43,699 bases of DNA from Planctomycetota bacterium (GCA_014584305.1 JACTND010000148.1:1-43699), one strand, 5' to 3'. Shown: positions 16,990 to 25,808, counted from the stretch's first letter. Numbers and translations: made by a program. The notes: a model not told the origin generated them from the letters alone.

Positions 16990-17475
16990 ATGAATATGAC
17001 CGAGTTGCCTTTTGACGAATCGATCGCGAAACACCTTCCTGGCGCCGCGCGCGAGGGCGCACAATTGGTAGGCGTTTCCATCGACGAACCGCCAATCCGG
17101 ATCGTCGAGGCGATCAATGCCTTCATTGCCGCGCCTCCCAAAAAAAGTTGGTTCAAACGGATCGACAATTGGAATGACCGCGCGATGCCCCTCGGCAGCT
17201 TGTGGGCTGCGCAGATGCAACGTCAGTTCGGCTGGCAATGGGTCAGTGTGATTCAACATGACCATGATGACTTCCACGCGCTGGCGATGTTCGATGAGCA
17301 GAGGTCGATTGGCATCTACCCGTTCCACTATGTTTTCGGTTGTCTGGAGAATCAGATCTATCCCACGATCTTGTTGGCGTTCAATATGCTGCTGGCGGGC
17401 GAGATTCCAAGGTTCGAACGAGGGGCGTATGTGAACTTGATGGATGGCGTGCAGCATATCGTCCCGCCGCGATGA
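16990..17475 (+). CDS. Uncharacterised protein, possibly DUF3806-like
   Basis: A 161-residue soluble protein that I do not firmly recognise. It carries PLGSLWAAQMQRQFGWQWVSV and IGIYPFHYVFGCLENQIYP, which recall the DUF3806 pattern (short proteins with LG-L-EQ---FGW and a P-x-PF/Y stretch). The ATG at 16990 is chosen because AGGAG lies six bases upstream; a TTG at 16972 is also in frame. Its ATG overlaps a TGA (ATGA) that ends a short upstream frame open from 16784; whether that frame is translated is unclear. The minus strand is also open here but reads as an arginine-rich shadow. Confidence 0.6.
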   Translation: MNMTELPFDESIAKHLPGAAREGAQLVGVSIDEPPIRIVEAINAFIAAPPKKSWFKRIDNWNDRAMPLGSLWAAQMQRQFGWQWVSVIQHDHDDFHALAMFDEQRSIGIYPFHYVFGCLENQIYPTILLAFNMLLAGEIPRFERGAYVNLMDGVQHIVPPR

Positions 17476-17624
17476 CGAACGTTGTCTGCTGCGCCGGCCG
17501 CTGATCTCAACGGTGTGCGGGGAGTCGCGGGTGCGTGGCGATGGAAATGGAACGTGTGCGCGTTCGGGGGGATGGGTCGTTTACATGGATCGGGCCGATG
17601 CGATGGGAAATAGGTGGTGAGTGG

Positions 17625-17753
17625 ATGCGACGAATTCTTGACCGCTTCCGGGTTCGCGGGTACTTTGAGATGGATTTGGATTTGCTCACCTTGATGTCGG
17701 GTGTTGCGGTGATTACCGGGCTCGTGGTTCGACGGCAAATGCGTTTGTATTGA
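17625..17753 (+). CDS. Possible small membrane peptide
   Basis: A 42-codon frame with ATG at 17625 after AGGTGGTGAGTGG. The product has one hydrophobic segment (LLTLMSGVAVITGLVV) and a basic end. The same frame is open back to 17535. It is not recognised and may be chance. Confidence 0.25.
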   Translation: MRRILDRFRVRGYFEMDLDLLTLMSGVAVITGLVVRRQMRLY

Positions 17754-17787
17754 GAGCCTATCCCAACATGCCGCATTCCCGGACGTT

Positions 17788-17811
17788 CTCCCCTGCGAAG
17801 TGCGAGGGGAG
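17788..17811. repeat. Inverted repeat (hairpin)
   Basis: CTCCCCT (17788-17794) and AGGGGAG (17805-17811) form a perfect 7-bp stem around GCGAAGTGCG. It lies in the short gap before the 84-residue membrane protein and has no T-run, so it is more likely a leader hairpin or REP-like element than a terminator. Confidence 0.5.
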
Positions 17812-17854
17812 CGCGAGTTTCGGGATCGGCTCTTAGCGAGGAAACGTTGACACC

Positions 17855-18109
17855 ATGGTGAAGATGGTTGGTTTACTGATACGCATGGCATTCGTGTTGA
17901 TTGGTTTGGCGATCGGGTTCGGGATGCTCTACATCGGCGGGCCGGGATGGGAGGGCTTTAAGTCCGTGGAGGTGCGCCGCGGTCGGTACCAGAAAACGGC
18001 TATGAATCGCGTGATGATGTTGGTGGGCGGCCTCTGTTTAATTGGTTGCGCACTCAGTAGTTTGATCTTGATGGTTCGACACAAACGCTACCGGCTTATA
18101 AGGCGTTGA
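17855..18109 (+). CDS. Small two-helix membrane protein
   Basis: An 84-residue protein with two membrane segments (about 5-27, GLLIRMAFVLIGLAIGFGML, and about 52-73, MMLVGGLCLIGCALSSLILM) separated by a short charged loop, ending in a basic tail. AGGAAA lies about a dozen bases before the ATG. The family is not recognised. It is followed by a GCGCGC-TTC-GCGCGC hairpin at 18120-18134. Confidence 0.5.
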   Translation: MVKMVGLLIRMAFVLIGLAIGFGMLYIGGPGWEGFKSVEVRRGRYQKTAMNRVMMLVGGLCLIGCALSSLILMVRHKRYRLIRR

Positions 18110-18119
18110 TCTGCCGGTC

Positions 18120-18134
18120 GCGCGCTTCGCGCGC
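18120..18134. repeat. GC-rich hairpin after the small membrane gene
   Basis: GCGCGC-TTC-GCGCGC, a strong six-pair stem with a three-base loop, starting 11 bases past a stop codon. No T-run follows, so it may be a processing or weak termination signal. The remaining gap to 18369 shows no gene. Confidence 0.45.
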
Positions 18135-18369
18135 ATTCGCTTGCCGCCGGCGTCGGATGCGTGGCGATGGACTACAGTGCGTCAATGGCTCACGGGTTGA
18201 TGGATAACGCCCGGGCCCGTTCCCATGGCCTTGCATGTGCCGCGTTGCATTGGGCGATCGCCGACCGCTGGGGCCGCCGTGGGCTCTGGGCGATCCACCT
18301 GGACGCTTCATGTCTCAGCGGGGTAAGCTATGACCGATGCCTTGGTGACCAGTTCAACGGGAACGCAAC

Positions 18370-20010
18370 ATGGACATGGACGAGATTGTATCGCTTTGCA
18401 AGCGGCGGGGCTTTCTATTTCAATCGAGCGAAATCTACGGCGGTTTGAACGGATTCTGGGATTACGGGCCGCTGGGCGTGGAACTAAAGCGCAACGTCAA
18501 GGAAGCTTGGTGGCGCGATATGGTTGCGTGCCATAACGATCTGGACCCGGCGGCCGGCGCTCCCGAGGCCTATGAGATGGTCGGGTTGGACTCGACGATC
18601 ATCATGCACCCGCAGATTTGGAAGGTCAGCGGGCATTTCGACCTGTTTGTGGACAAGATGGTCGATTGCACGGAGACGAGAAAACGTTATCGGTACGATC
18701 AGGTGTATGGCCGGTGGGTGCACCGCGCGCGGGGGCCAGCGGCCGCGGACGCGGCGGACTCCGAAATCTTTGTGACGTCGATGGCGGAAGGCGACGTGCA
18801 GGAGGAACTCGAAAAACGGGCTTTGAAGTTCTTCGGCCTACGGGCCAAGAATGCCGACGAGCTGGCGTGGAGCCCCGGGAGGCCTCTGTGCTTAACGGAA
18901 GTCGCAGACCTGAGGCGCGTATTGGCGCCGGATGCGACGAAAACAGGGACGCTGTTGCCGCCGCGGGATTTCAATTTGATGTTCAAGACGATCATCGGCG
19001 CGTTAGGGACCGAAGAGGACGCAGCGTTTCTCCGCCCGGAAACGGCTCAAGGCATCTTTGTGAATTTCAAGAATGTGTTGGATAGTACGCGCGTCCGCAT
19101 TCCGTTCGGCATTGCCCAGGTCGGGAAGAGTTTCCGCAACGAAATCACGCCGCGGAATTTTACCTTTCGTTCCCGCGAGTTCGAACAAATGGAGATCGAG
19201 TTCTTCTGCCATCCCCAAGCGTCGCCGCAATGGTACCAGTATTGGCGCGATCGGCGCCGGCAATGGTATGTCGATCTGGGTTTGTCCAGCGAGCGGCTGC
19301 GTCTGCGGGAGCACGCCGCGGATGAACTGAGCCATTATTCCTGCGGCACTTCGGACATCGAGTATGCTTTTCCGTTTCTCCAGGCGGGTCAGTTCGGCGA
19401 ACTGGAGGGGATCGCGCATCGCGGCGATTTCGACCTGCGCAGCCACATGGAGGGGAAGCTCAACGAACGGACGCGGCCTTTGCAAGTGGAACTGGGTCCG
19501 GATGGCAAACCGAAATGGCGCGGCAGCGGCAAGGACTTGTCGTATCGCGATGACTTGACCAACGAGCGATTTGTGCCGCATGTGATCGAGCCTTCAGCGG
19601 GGGCCGATCGAGCGACGTTGGCGTTCATTTGCGAGGCGTATTGCGAAGACGAAGCGCCGGATGACGAAGGCAAGTTGCAAAAACGGACGGTGATGCGCTT
19701 CCACCCCCGGCTGGCCCCGATCAAGGCCGCCGTGTTCCCCTTGGTGAAGAAAGACGGGATGCCGGAACTGGCCAAGAGTATTTATTTGAAACTAAAGCGG
19801 CATTTCAATGTATTCTATGATGAGAAAGGGGCGGTCGGCCGCCGCTACCGGAGACAAGATGAAGCCGGTACGCCCTATTGCATTACTGTCGATGGCCAAT
19901 CGTTGATCGATCAGACTGTGACGATTCGCGATCGGGATAGTTTGCGCCAGGAACGGATTCACGTTTCGGAATGTTTGGCAGTGGTCGAGGCGCGGATTTC
20001 GAGCGCATGA
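18370..20010 (+). CDS. glyQS: Glycyl-tRNA synthetase (single-chain, alpha2 type)
   Basis: Charges tRNA-Gly with glycine using ATP; a class II synthetase of the archaeal/eukaryotic-type single polypeptide, 546 residues. It begins with KRRGFLFQSSEIYGGLNGFWDYGPLG (motif 1 region, quoted here in parts: FQSSEIYGGLNGFWDYGPLG). Motif 2 is VGKSFRNEITPRNF followed by REFEQMEIEFF, preceded by FLRPETAQGIFVNFKN. The C-terminal anticodon-binding domain includes PRLAPIKAAVFPL. The ATG at 18370 gives the family start. Its TGA stop overlaps the ATG of the downstream kinase (ATGA), so translation of the two is coupled. No leader riboswitch was recognised upstream. Confidence 0.95.
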   Translation: MDMDEIVSLCKRRGFLFQSSEIYGGLNGFWDYGPLGVELKRNVKEAWWRDMVACHNDLDPAAGAPEAYEMVGLDSTIIMHPQIWKVSGHFDLFVDKMVDCTETRKRYRYDQVYGRWVHRARGPAAADAADSEIFVTSMAEGDVQEELEKRALKFFGLRAKNADELAWSPGRPLCLTEVADLRRVLAPDATKTGTLLPPRDFNLMFKTIIGALGTEEDAAFLRPETAQGIFVNFKNVLDSTRVRIPFGIAQVGKSFRNEITPRNFTFRSREFEQMEIEFFCHPQASPQWYQYWRDRRRQWYVDLGLSSERLRLREHAADELSHYSCGTSDIEYAFPFLQAGQFGELEGIAHRGDFDLRSHMEGKLNERTRPLQVELGPDGKPKWRGSGKDLSYRDDLTNERFVPHVIEPSAGADRATLAFICEAYCEDEAPDDEGKLQKRTVMRFHPRLAPIKAAVFPLVKKDGMPELAKSIYLKLKRHFNVFYDEKGAVGRRYRRQDEAGTPYCITVDGQSLIDQTVTIRDRDSLRQERIHVSECLAVVEARISSA

Positions 20011-22814
20011 GCAGTGCATGTCCAAGTTGTCAGCGCGAACTCCGCGTGCCGCCCGATTGTGACGCACGGTTTTGTATGTTCTGCGGCGCTGAATTGAACG
20101 GACACGCTGTCTGCGATACCACTCGGACGATCCCCCCGCAATCGCCGCGACCTGCAGGTCCCCTTTCGTCTGCCGGACGCCCGAACGTCCCCGGATATGA
20201 CATTGTGCGCTTGATTGGCGCTGGCGCGATGGGGCAGGTGTACGAAGGTGTGGAATTGGAAACCGGCCGCCGCGTGGCGCTGAAATGTTTGAATCGCGGC
20301 CTGCGCGATTCGCCGGGCGCCAACGCGCGGTTTCTCCGCGAGGCGCAACTCCCGGCGCGGATCTCGCATCCGCATGTGACTTTCGTCTATGGCGCGTTTC
20401 AACACCAAGACCGTTTGTACATCGTCATGGAGCTCATGGCGGGGCAATCGCTGGAAACGGTCATTCGCGAACAAGGTCCCTTGCCGCCGGAAAAGGCGGT
20501 CGATTTCATCGTCGATGTGGTTGATGGATTGGATGCCGCCCACCGCCAAAGCGTCATTCATCGAGACGTGAAGCCGTCGAATTGCTTTCTGCACACCGAC
20601 GGGACGGTCAAGGTGGGTGATTTCGGATTGTCCAAGTCGTTGGTCGATCACGATGTCGAGTTGAGTATGCACAGCGGGGTCGTCGGGACATTGGCTTATG
20701 CTTCACCGGAGCAAGTGCAGGGCGGGACGGTCGATCAACGCGCGGATGTCTATGCGGTTGGTGCCACGCTGTTTCATTTGTTGACGGGACGTCCCCCGTT
20801 TGAAGGAGACGCCTTGGTTGTGTGTTCGCAAATCGTGCAAGACCTGCCGCCGTCAGTGCGCGAATTCAATTCGGCGGTTCCTCGTGACCTGGCGAGAATC
20901 GTGCAACGCTGCCTGGCGAAGGATCCCGCGTTGCGGTTCCACAACATGGTCAGTTTGCGGGCCGCTTTGCTGCCGTTTTCTTCATACGGCACTCGCCGCG
21001 CGAATCTCAGCCGCCGTTTGGCGGCCTTCATGATCGACTACTTCGCCATCGTGTTGGCGTTCAAGATTCTCTTATTTCTGAGCATGGCGGTGGTGGCGCT
21101 GTCGGCGCGGCAGGCGGTCAACCCCGCGGGGATGGAGCCGCTGGTGAACAGGATTTTCTTGGCGATCTCGGTCGCTGGTTGGCTGACGGCCACTGCCTAC
21201 TTCGCAATCGGCGACGGACGTGGCGGGACGCTGGGTAAACGCTTTCTGGGCCTGCGCGTGGTGAACCGGCAAGGCGAGTCCCCCGGCTGGTTTCCGGGCT
21301 TGATCCGCGCCATTGCCTTGCCGGGAGGCTTCGGATTGACGCTCGTCTGGCCGTTCTATCAAGCGACCGTTCACGCCGGTCAAATGGATGCGCCATACCA
21401 AGTCCTGTCCAATTTTTCGAGCATGTTCGTCTATCTCGTGCCGACGCTGTTGGTGCTGGCCACCATGACCCGCGCTAATCAATACCGCGGTCTGCACGAG
21501 TTCATGAGCGGTACGCGCGTCATCGGTGTCTCGTCGCCGCGCTTGGTGGACGACCAATTTCCGGTCAATCCGCCGCTGGTCTTCTCGATCAAGGAAGAAG
21601 TGTTGGGCCCCTATCATACGCAGAGTATTCTCGCCCACGCGGAACATCATACGGTCTATCTGGCCCACGATATGAAGCTCAATCGCGAGGTCTGGATCAT
21701 GATTGGCGCTCAACGACTGGCACCATGTGCAGCGCGCGTCAGTCTATCTCGCGTCAGTCGCCCGCGCTGGTTGGGAGGCGGGACGACACCCGATGGGCGT
21801 CGCTGGGATGCGTTCGAGGCAGTGGAAGGCGTCCCGCTGCAAATCTTGATGGGTTCCAACTATCGTGTCGATTGGCGCATTTTGCATTCGGCGTTGGAAG
21901 ACTTTGCCGCGGAATTGCTGGCCGCTTTGGACGATGGAACATTGTCCGAGGATATCCATCTGGCCAACTTTTGGGTGGATCGCCGCGGTCATGGACGAAT
22001 TCTGGATGAAGCGTTTTCGCAGCCGATCCCCGGTGACCCTTTTCAAGTTCCGCCAACGCGCGAGGAGAAGTATTGGCGGCTATTTCGAGATGCCTTTGAT
22101 TTGGCGGCGCGGCATTCCGAGGTCCCGTTGTCCGTGCGCAGCTTGCTGAAGGAAGTGCATAGCAAATCAGCCAATCGCGAATCCTTGGCGTGGGTTGTCG
22201 ATCAATTGCACGCGCTCGGCGGTCGTACTCAAGTGTTGACCAAGGAGAACCGCGCCGGCGTGATGGGCGTGACGCTCGGATTCGAATGGGTGGCTTATAG
22301 CCTGTTTTCCGGCCTCTTTTTCATGGCCGCGTTCTTTATGCTCAACTGTTCGTTTTGGTGGCAGTTCTTGACGGCGATGGGCGCGGCATTATTGTTGGTC
22401 GGCGCCGTCAGTCTCGTGTTTCCCGGCGGGTTTGCGTTCTGGTTCATGCAAGTGGCCGTCTGTGATAAACGAGGGCGACCAGCTCCGCTTTGGTTGTGCG
22501 TCCTGCGCAGCATGGTCGCTTGGGCTCCGGCGTTTTACATGCACGGACTCGTCCTTATCGGGTGGATCATGCTGTTCGACATCATCCATGGCGTCAATAT
22601 GGAAATGCTGGCGCGTGCGAGTTCGGTAGGCGCTAGCGAGCGCATGTCATTGACGGTCGAAATATTGCATTATCCCTGGCTTCTGTGGTACCTGGTGGCT
22701 TCATTCGTTCTGGTGGGCGTCTTGCTGCTGTATGGAATTGTCCATGCCGTTTGGCTCAGTCCGCAACGCGGGTTTACCGACGTAGTCATCGGAACGCGAT
22801 TGATACCCAATTAA
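20007..22814 (+). CDS. Zinc-ribbon / Ser-Thr kinase / RDD / pseudokinase / RDD membrane protein
   Basis: A 935-residue membrane-anchored kinase. Order: zinc ribbon (CPSC at 5-8, CMFC at 23-26); active-looking kinase (glycine loop GAGAMG 71-76, VALK Lys 93, HRDVKPSN from 185, DFG 205-207, SPEQ 233-236); first RDD membrane domain (RRLAAFMIDY near 336, TLGKRFLGLRVV near 408, YRGLHEFMSGTRVI near 493); a degenerate kinase-like stretch (about 530-700) where HRD has become EDIHLANFW (648-656) and DFG reads LDEAF; and a second RDD-like membrane domain ending QRGFTDVVIGTRLIPN. Thus the chain looks internally duplicated, with the second kinase copy dead. The ATG at 20007 overlaps the glycyl-tRNA synthetase stop; an upstream in-frame ATG at 19971 adds only 12 residues. 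The target is unknown. Confidence 0.88.
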   Translation: MSSACPSCQRELRVPPDCDARFCMFCGAELNGHAVCDTTRTIPPQSPRPAGPLSSAGRPNVPGYDIVRLIGAGAMGQVYEGVELETGRRVALKCLNRGLRDSPGANARFLREAQLPARISHPHVTFVYGAFQHQDRLYIVMELMAGQSLETVIREQGPLPPEKAVDFIVDVVDGLDAAHRQSVIHRDVKPSNCFLHTDGTVKVGDFGLSKSLVDHDVELSMHSGVVGTLAYASPEQVQGGTVDQRADVYAVGATLFHLLTGRPPFEGDALVVCSQIVQDLPPSVREFNSAVPRDLARIVQRCLAKDPALRFHNMVSLRAALLPFSSYGTRRANLSRRLAAFMIDYFAIVLAFKILLFLSMAVVALSARQAVNPAGMEPLVNRIFLAISVAGWLTATAYFAIGDGRGGTLGKRFLGLRVVNRQGESPGWFPGLIRAIALPGGFGLTLVWPFYQATVHAGQMDAPYQVLSNFSSMFVYLVPTLLVLATMTRANQYRGLHEFMSGTRVIGVSSPRLVDDQFPVNPPLVFSIKEEVLGPYHTQSILAHAEHHTVYLAHDMKLNREVWIMIGAQRLAPCAARVSLSRVSRPRWLGGGTTPDGRRWDAFEAVEGVPLQILMGSNYRVDWRILHSALEDFAAELLAALDDGTLSEDIHLANFWVDRRGHGRILDEAFSQPIPGDPFQVPPTREEKYWRLFRDAFDLAARHSEVPLSVRSLLKEVHSKSANRESLAWVVDQLHALGGRTQVLTKENRAGVMGVTLGFEWVAYSLFSGLFFMAAFFMLNCSFWWQFLTAMGAALLLVGAVSLVFPGGFAFWFMQVAVCDKRGRPAPLWLCVLRSMVAWAPAFYMHGLVLIGWIMLFDIIHGVNMEMLARASSVGASERMSLTVEILHYPWLLWYLVASFVLVGVLLLYGIVHAVWLSPQRGFTDVVIGTRLIPN

Positions 22815-22832
22815 TTTCCATCGAAGAATTGG

Positions 22833-22846
22833 ACTCCTCGAGGAGT
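22833..22846. promoter_or_regulatory. Palindrome covering the ribosome site of the aminotransferase-GNAT gene
   Basis: ACTCCTCGAGGAGT is a perfect 14-base palindrome; its right half contains AGGAG, the ribosome site of the next gene. A five-pair stem would hide that site, so the element could tune translation. It may also be chance. Confidence 0.35.
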
Positions 22847-22856
22847 GGGCACCAAG

Positions 22857-24809
22857 ATGATCACGCGGCGACTTATTCCTGGCCTCATCGCCGCCTGCGA
22901 TACCAACCGCTCGGATGCCTCAAATGCCGATCAAGACCAGTCCGACCGCATCGACTCGATCGACCTTGTCCAATCCTATGGGCCGTGGCTGGCCGTCCAC
23001 GTGGATGGTTTCTGCAAGTCTAACGAGGTGCTATCGTTTCTCGATGTCAGTCAACCGCAATTCATCGCACCGCTCGGATACAATGCGGCTCCGATGTTCG
23101 GGAGCGCGCAATGGCTGGAAAACTGGACTGATGCAGGGGAGAGTGCTGCATTCGACGGTTTGGTTGAAGCGTTCCGCGACTTGCTTCGACGATCCATACG
23201 ATGGCCGAATGCTCACGTCGAGTTTTTTGACTGGCAAGATTCGATCTCGGAGTTCTTGCGCAAATCCGGTTCCGGTGCGACGCACTTCCACGCGATCGAC
23301 GGTCGGCGGCTGGAGAAGAAAGCGGCCTATTCGGCGACGCTTGGTTCGTGGTCGATTAGCGACGAATCCAGCGAAGCTGTGGACCATTGGGTCAACTCGG
23401 CTCGGGGGCCGCTGTTGGTTGATGCATCGCAACTGATTTCTTTTTCACCCGAAAGTGTAGCCGCGGTGGCTAGCCAATGTGGTCCGGCTTTGCGCGAATC
23501 CGAATGCCCGATGCTCGTCACGCGCGTCGGTGGATTGGGGATCGTGCTTGGCGCATCATCCGAACGGATCGCTGCGAGTCTGGTCAACGCTGGTATTCAG
23601 GCTCGTCCTTGCCATCCGCGCGATCTGACCGGCGGCTATATCGCTTGGTCGATCCTCGACCAGTTCCGTTCTCAATTGCGCGAATTGCACGCGTTCATTC
23701 GGGAGTCGCTGCCATTCATCTGCAGCGCCGCGGGCGAACCGCACGTTAAGGCCTGGCTGATCGGCCAAACTTGCGGATTAGAATATGCGCGGGCTGAAGA
23801 GTGCGCTCGTCATCACCGCCGACTGAATGCCTTGGGTGTGCTGCCCAGCCGACCGAACGAGCGGACGCTAGTCTTCTATCTCAACTGGTCATTCCGCTCG
23901 CAAGAGTGCGAACTGTGGAAATCTCTGGTGCTTCAAGCGTTGACCGATGAAACCAGTCCGTCCAAATCTGCGATAGTCCAAACACGGAGCGCCCGCGCGA
24001 ACTACGAGTTTCATGAGTTGTTGGTTAAATTGAAATTGCAGCAAGCCGAGAATAAAAACGATTCGGATGCAGAGCCGCTGATTTTGGAAACTTTTCACCG
24101 TCGGTTGGTTGGGCTGGGATTAGACGATGCGGCTACGCAACTTCTGACCGGCAGTTCGCTGAGCGTATGGGGGCCGGCCATCGCCTCGTTGCAGCGCCGC
24201 GTCTATGAACCTGTGCGGATTACGCCCCTGGAAAAATTCGAACATGTATTAATGTCGCCGCAGGCTTTGGCGATCCTCGTTCATCGCCGAAACGAAGTGG
24301 TCGCCCAAGCGTTTGCAGGCCCGCTGGCGATGTTTGATGGCGTGGAACGAGGCGTTGCTCTCGATCCTTGGCGACACGCGGCGCACGTGCTGTATGTGCT
24401 CGACCTGACCGTTGCCCCAGAGTTCCGTGGGCAACTGGGGCGGCTGATGAAGGAGTTGCTGGTTGCCTTGGCAACGGCCCGGGGATACCGGGCAATCCAT
24501 GGACGCAATCGCGACCAATACGCCGCGGCCATGTGGGCCATCAATCTGTCGCTCGGCGCCTATGAATTGCAACATTTGGTGGATGATTACCCGGATCACA
24601 AGCCCTATCGCGATTGTTTGTACTACCGTTGTCCGCTGCAATGGGAGGCGAACGCTTGGCTGCCGCAGGGGTTCGAGCCAATGCGCGAGTATCTTTCCAA
24701 TCATCCAGACAAGATGTGGCTGCGAATCGCCCAACTCGTTAACCCTGCGCGCTGCGACGGTTTTTCGGCGATGAGGATTGCGGATATGATGAATACGCGC
24801 CAGGACTGA
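22857..24809 (+). CDS. Degenerate class III aminotransferase fused to a GNAT acetyltransferase
   Basis: A 650-residue two-part protein. Residues about 45-370 follow the order of a class III PLP aminotransferase: VHVDGFCKS...FLDVSQPQFIAPLGY at the front, and PRDLTGGYIAW at 254-264 where the intact neighbour (25809-26993) has SKGITGGYVPF. The PLP lysine is thus Arg255 and the Asp of CDEV is also gone, so this domain should not bind PLP covalently. Residues about 448-610 look like GNAT: EPVRITPLEKFEHVL, then LDLTVAPEFRGQLGRLMKEL (acetyl-CoA loop, one residue short of the usual RGxGxG/A) and GYRAIHGRNRD. The start at 22857 has AGGAG 11 bases upstream; a GTG at 22845 is possible. It lies 42 bases after the kinase and 17 before the C45-like gene. 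Substrate unknown. Confidence 0.65.
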   Translation: MITRRLIPGLIAACDTNRSDASNADQDQSDRIDSIDLVQSYGPWLAVHVDGFCKSNEVLSFLDVSQPQFIAPLGYNAAPMFGSAQWLENWTDAGESAAFDGLVEAFRDLLRRSIRWPNAHVEFFDWQDSISEFLRKSGSGATHFHAIDGRRLEKKAAYSATLGSWSISDESSEAVDHWVNSARGPLLVDASQLISFSPESVAAVASQCGPALRESECPMLVTRVGGLGIVLGASSERIAASLVNAGIQARPCHPRDLTGGYIAWSILDQFRSQLRELHAFIRESLPFICSAAGEPHVKAWLIGQTCGLEYARAEECARHHRRLNALGVLPSRPNERTLVFYLNWSFRSQECELWKSLVLQALTDETSPSKSAIVQTRSARANYEFHELLVKLKLQQAENKNDSDAEPLILETFHRRLVGLGLDDAATQLLTGSSLSVWGPAIASLQRRVYEPVRITPLEKFEHVLMSPQALAILVHRRNEVVAQAFAGPLAMFDGVERGVALDPWRHAAHVLYVLDLTVAPEFRGQLGRLMKELLVALATARGYRAIHGRNRDQYAAAMWAINLSLGAYELQHLVDDYPDHKPYRDCLYYRCPLQWEANAWLPQGFEPMREYLSNHPDKMWLRIAQLVNPARCDGFSAMRIADMMNTRQD

Positions 24810-24826
24810 CACGCTGGTCGAAGATC

Positions 24827-25805
24827 ATGATTGACGTTGGATTCCCGATTATTGAGTACAGTGCGCGGCAGACGCCCCGTGAGTGGGGCGAGGCGCATGG
24901 CGAAACGTACCGCGATGCGATTCGCGAATTGACCGCGATTCGCCGCAATTTAATGTACGAGAAGAATACCGGTCTGCGCGGAGAAATCGTCAACCAATTG
25001 GCCGAGCAACAATGGCAGATCACGTCCGACTACGATGCCGACTTGGCGGCCGAACTTCAAGGAATCGCGCGCGGGGCGGGGCTCAGCATTGGCGAACTGG
25101 TGATTCTGAATAACTATACCGACTTTCGAGATATCCATGTCCCCGAGCAAGGGTGTTCGACGGTTTACGTCCATCGCGGTCATCCCGTGGCTGGGCAGAC
25201 GTGGGACATGCACGGTTCGGCTGGGTTACCATTCTGCCGGGCAAGTGGTGGGGGTTAACAACATCAATACGAACGGAGCCCGGCCCGGAGTGCTCTGGCC
25301 GGTTGTGGTGCGCCGCATGTTGCGCGCGGGCAGTGCCGTGGCCATGGTGGAATTGTTGACGTCGGCTCCAGTGACCTCCGGTCATGCGTATTTGATCGGG
25401 GATCGACAGGAGGCATCCCTCTGGGAAGTGATGCCCGGATTAGCGGAGCGTGTCGCTCAGTTGGCGGCTTCCGAATCGGGAGCCATTTTTCACACGAATC
25501 ATTGTTTGGGGCCACAGGCGTTGCTTCGCGAAGTGGCTCTGGCGCGGACGTCCACGACCCACATCCGTTACCGCCTGTTAGAGAAAAAACTGGGGGGAGT
25601 GGCAACCATTCACGACCTATACGAGTTGCTCAACGACCATGAGAATTATCCCCAGTCGATTTGCTCGAATTTTCAAGCGAACGCACACGACCCCTCGATT
25701 ACCTGCGGCGGAGCGGCGGGAGACCTGGCGACTGGACAACTCCTGTTTTGGCGCGGCGATCCTTTATACGATAGCAATTTCGTTCGACACGAATTTGCCC
25801 GGTAA
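24827..25805 (+). pseudogene. C45-type acyltransferase/peptidase gene with out-of-frame internal deletion
   Basis: Resembles the C45 family (isopenicillin-N acyltransferase-like Ntn hydrolases, which self-cleave at an N-terminal Cys and hydrolyse or transfer acyl-amides). The first frame (from ATG 24827) gives IDVGFPIIEYSARQTPREWG, LGGIARGAGLS-like ELQGIARGAGLSIGELVILN and the nucleophile region QGCSTVYVHRG ... AGQTWDMHGSA, then stops at 25258. The second frame carries the rest: LGYHSAGQVVGVNNINTNGA, GHAYLIGD, FHTNHCLGP and SICSNFQANAHDPSITCGGA, to a stop at 25805. Family members have roughly 25-35 more residues between WDMHGSA and LGYH, so a segment of about 80-100 bases seems lost around 25217-25227, breaking the frame. 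Both halves remain well preserved, which suggests a recent loss or an assembly fault. Confidence 0.72.
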
Positions 25806-25808
25806 ACG

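Noticed and set aside
16816-17457. Open minus-strand frame of about 213 codons opposite the DUF3806-like gene
   Set aside because: Its product is arginine- and histidine-rich with no family pattern, while the plus strand has a strong ribosome site and a normal protein composition.
17358-17891. Minus-strand frame of 177 codons
   Set aside because: The product is Ser/Pro/His-rich and low in structure, typical of a shadow frame in GC-rich DNA.
18161-18448. Plus-strand frame overlapping the start of the glycyl-tRNA synthetase gene
   Set aside because: It runs out of frame into the synthetase and its product has no recognisable pattern.
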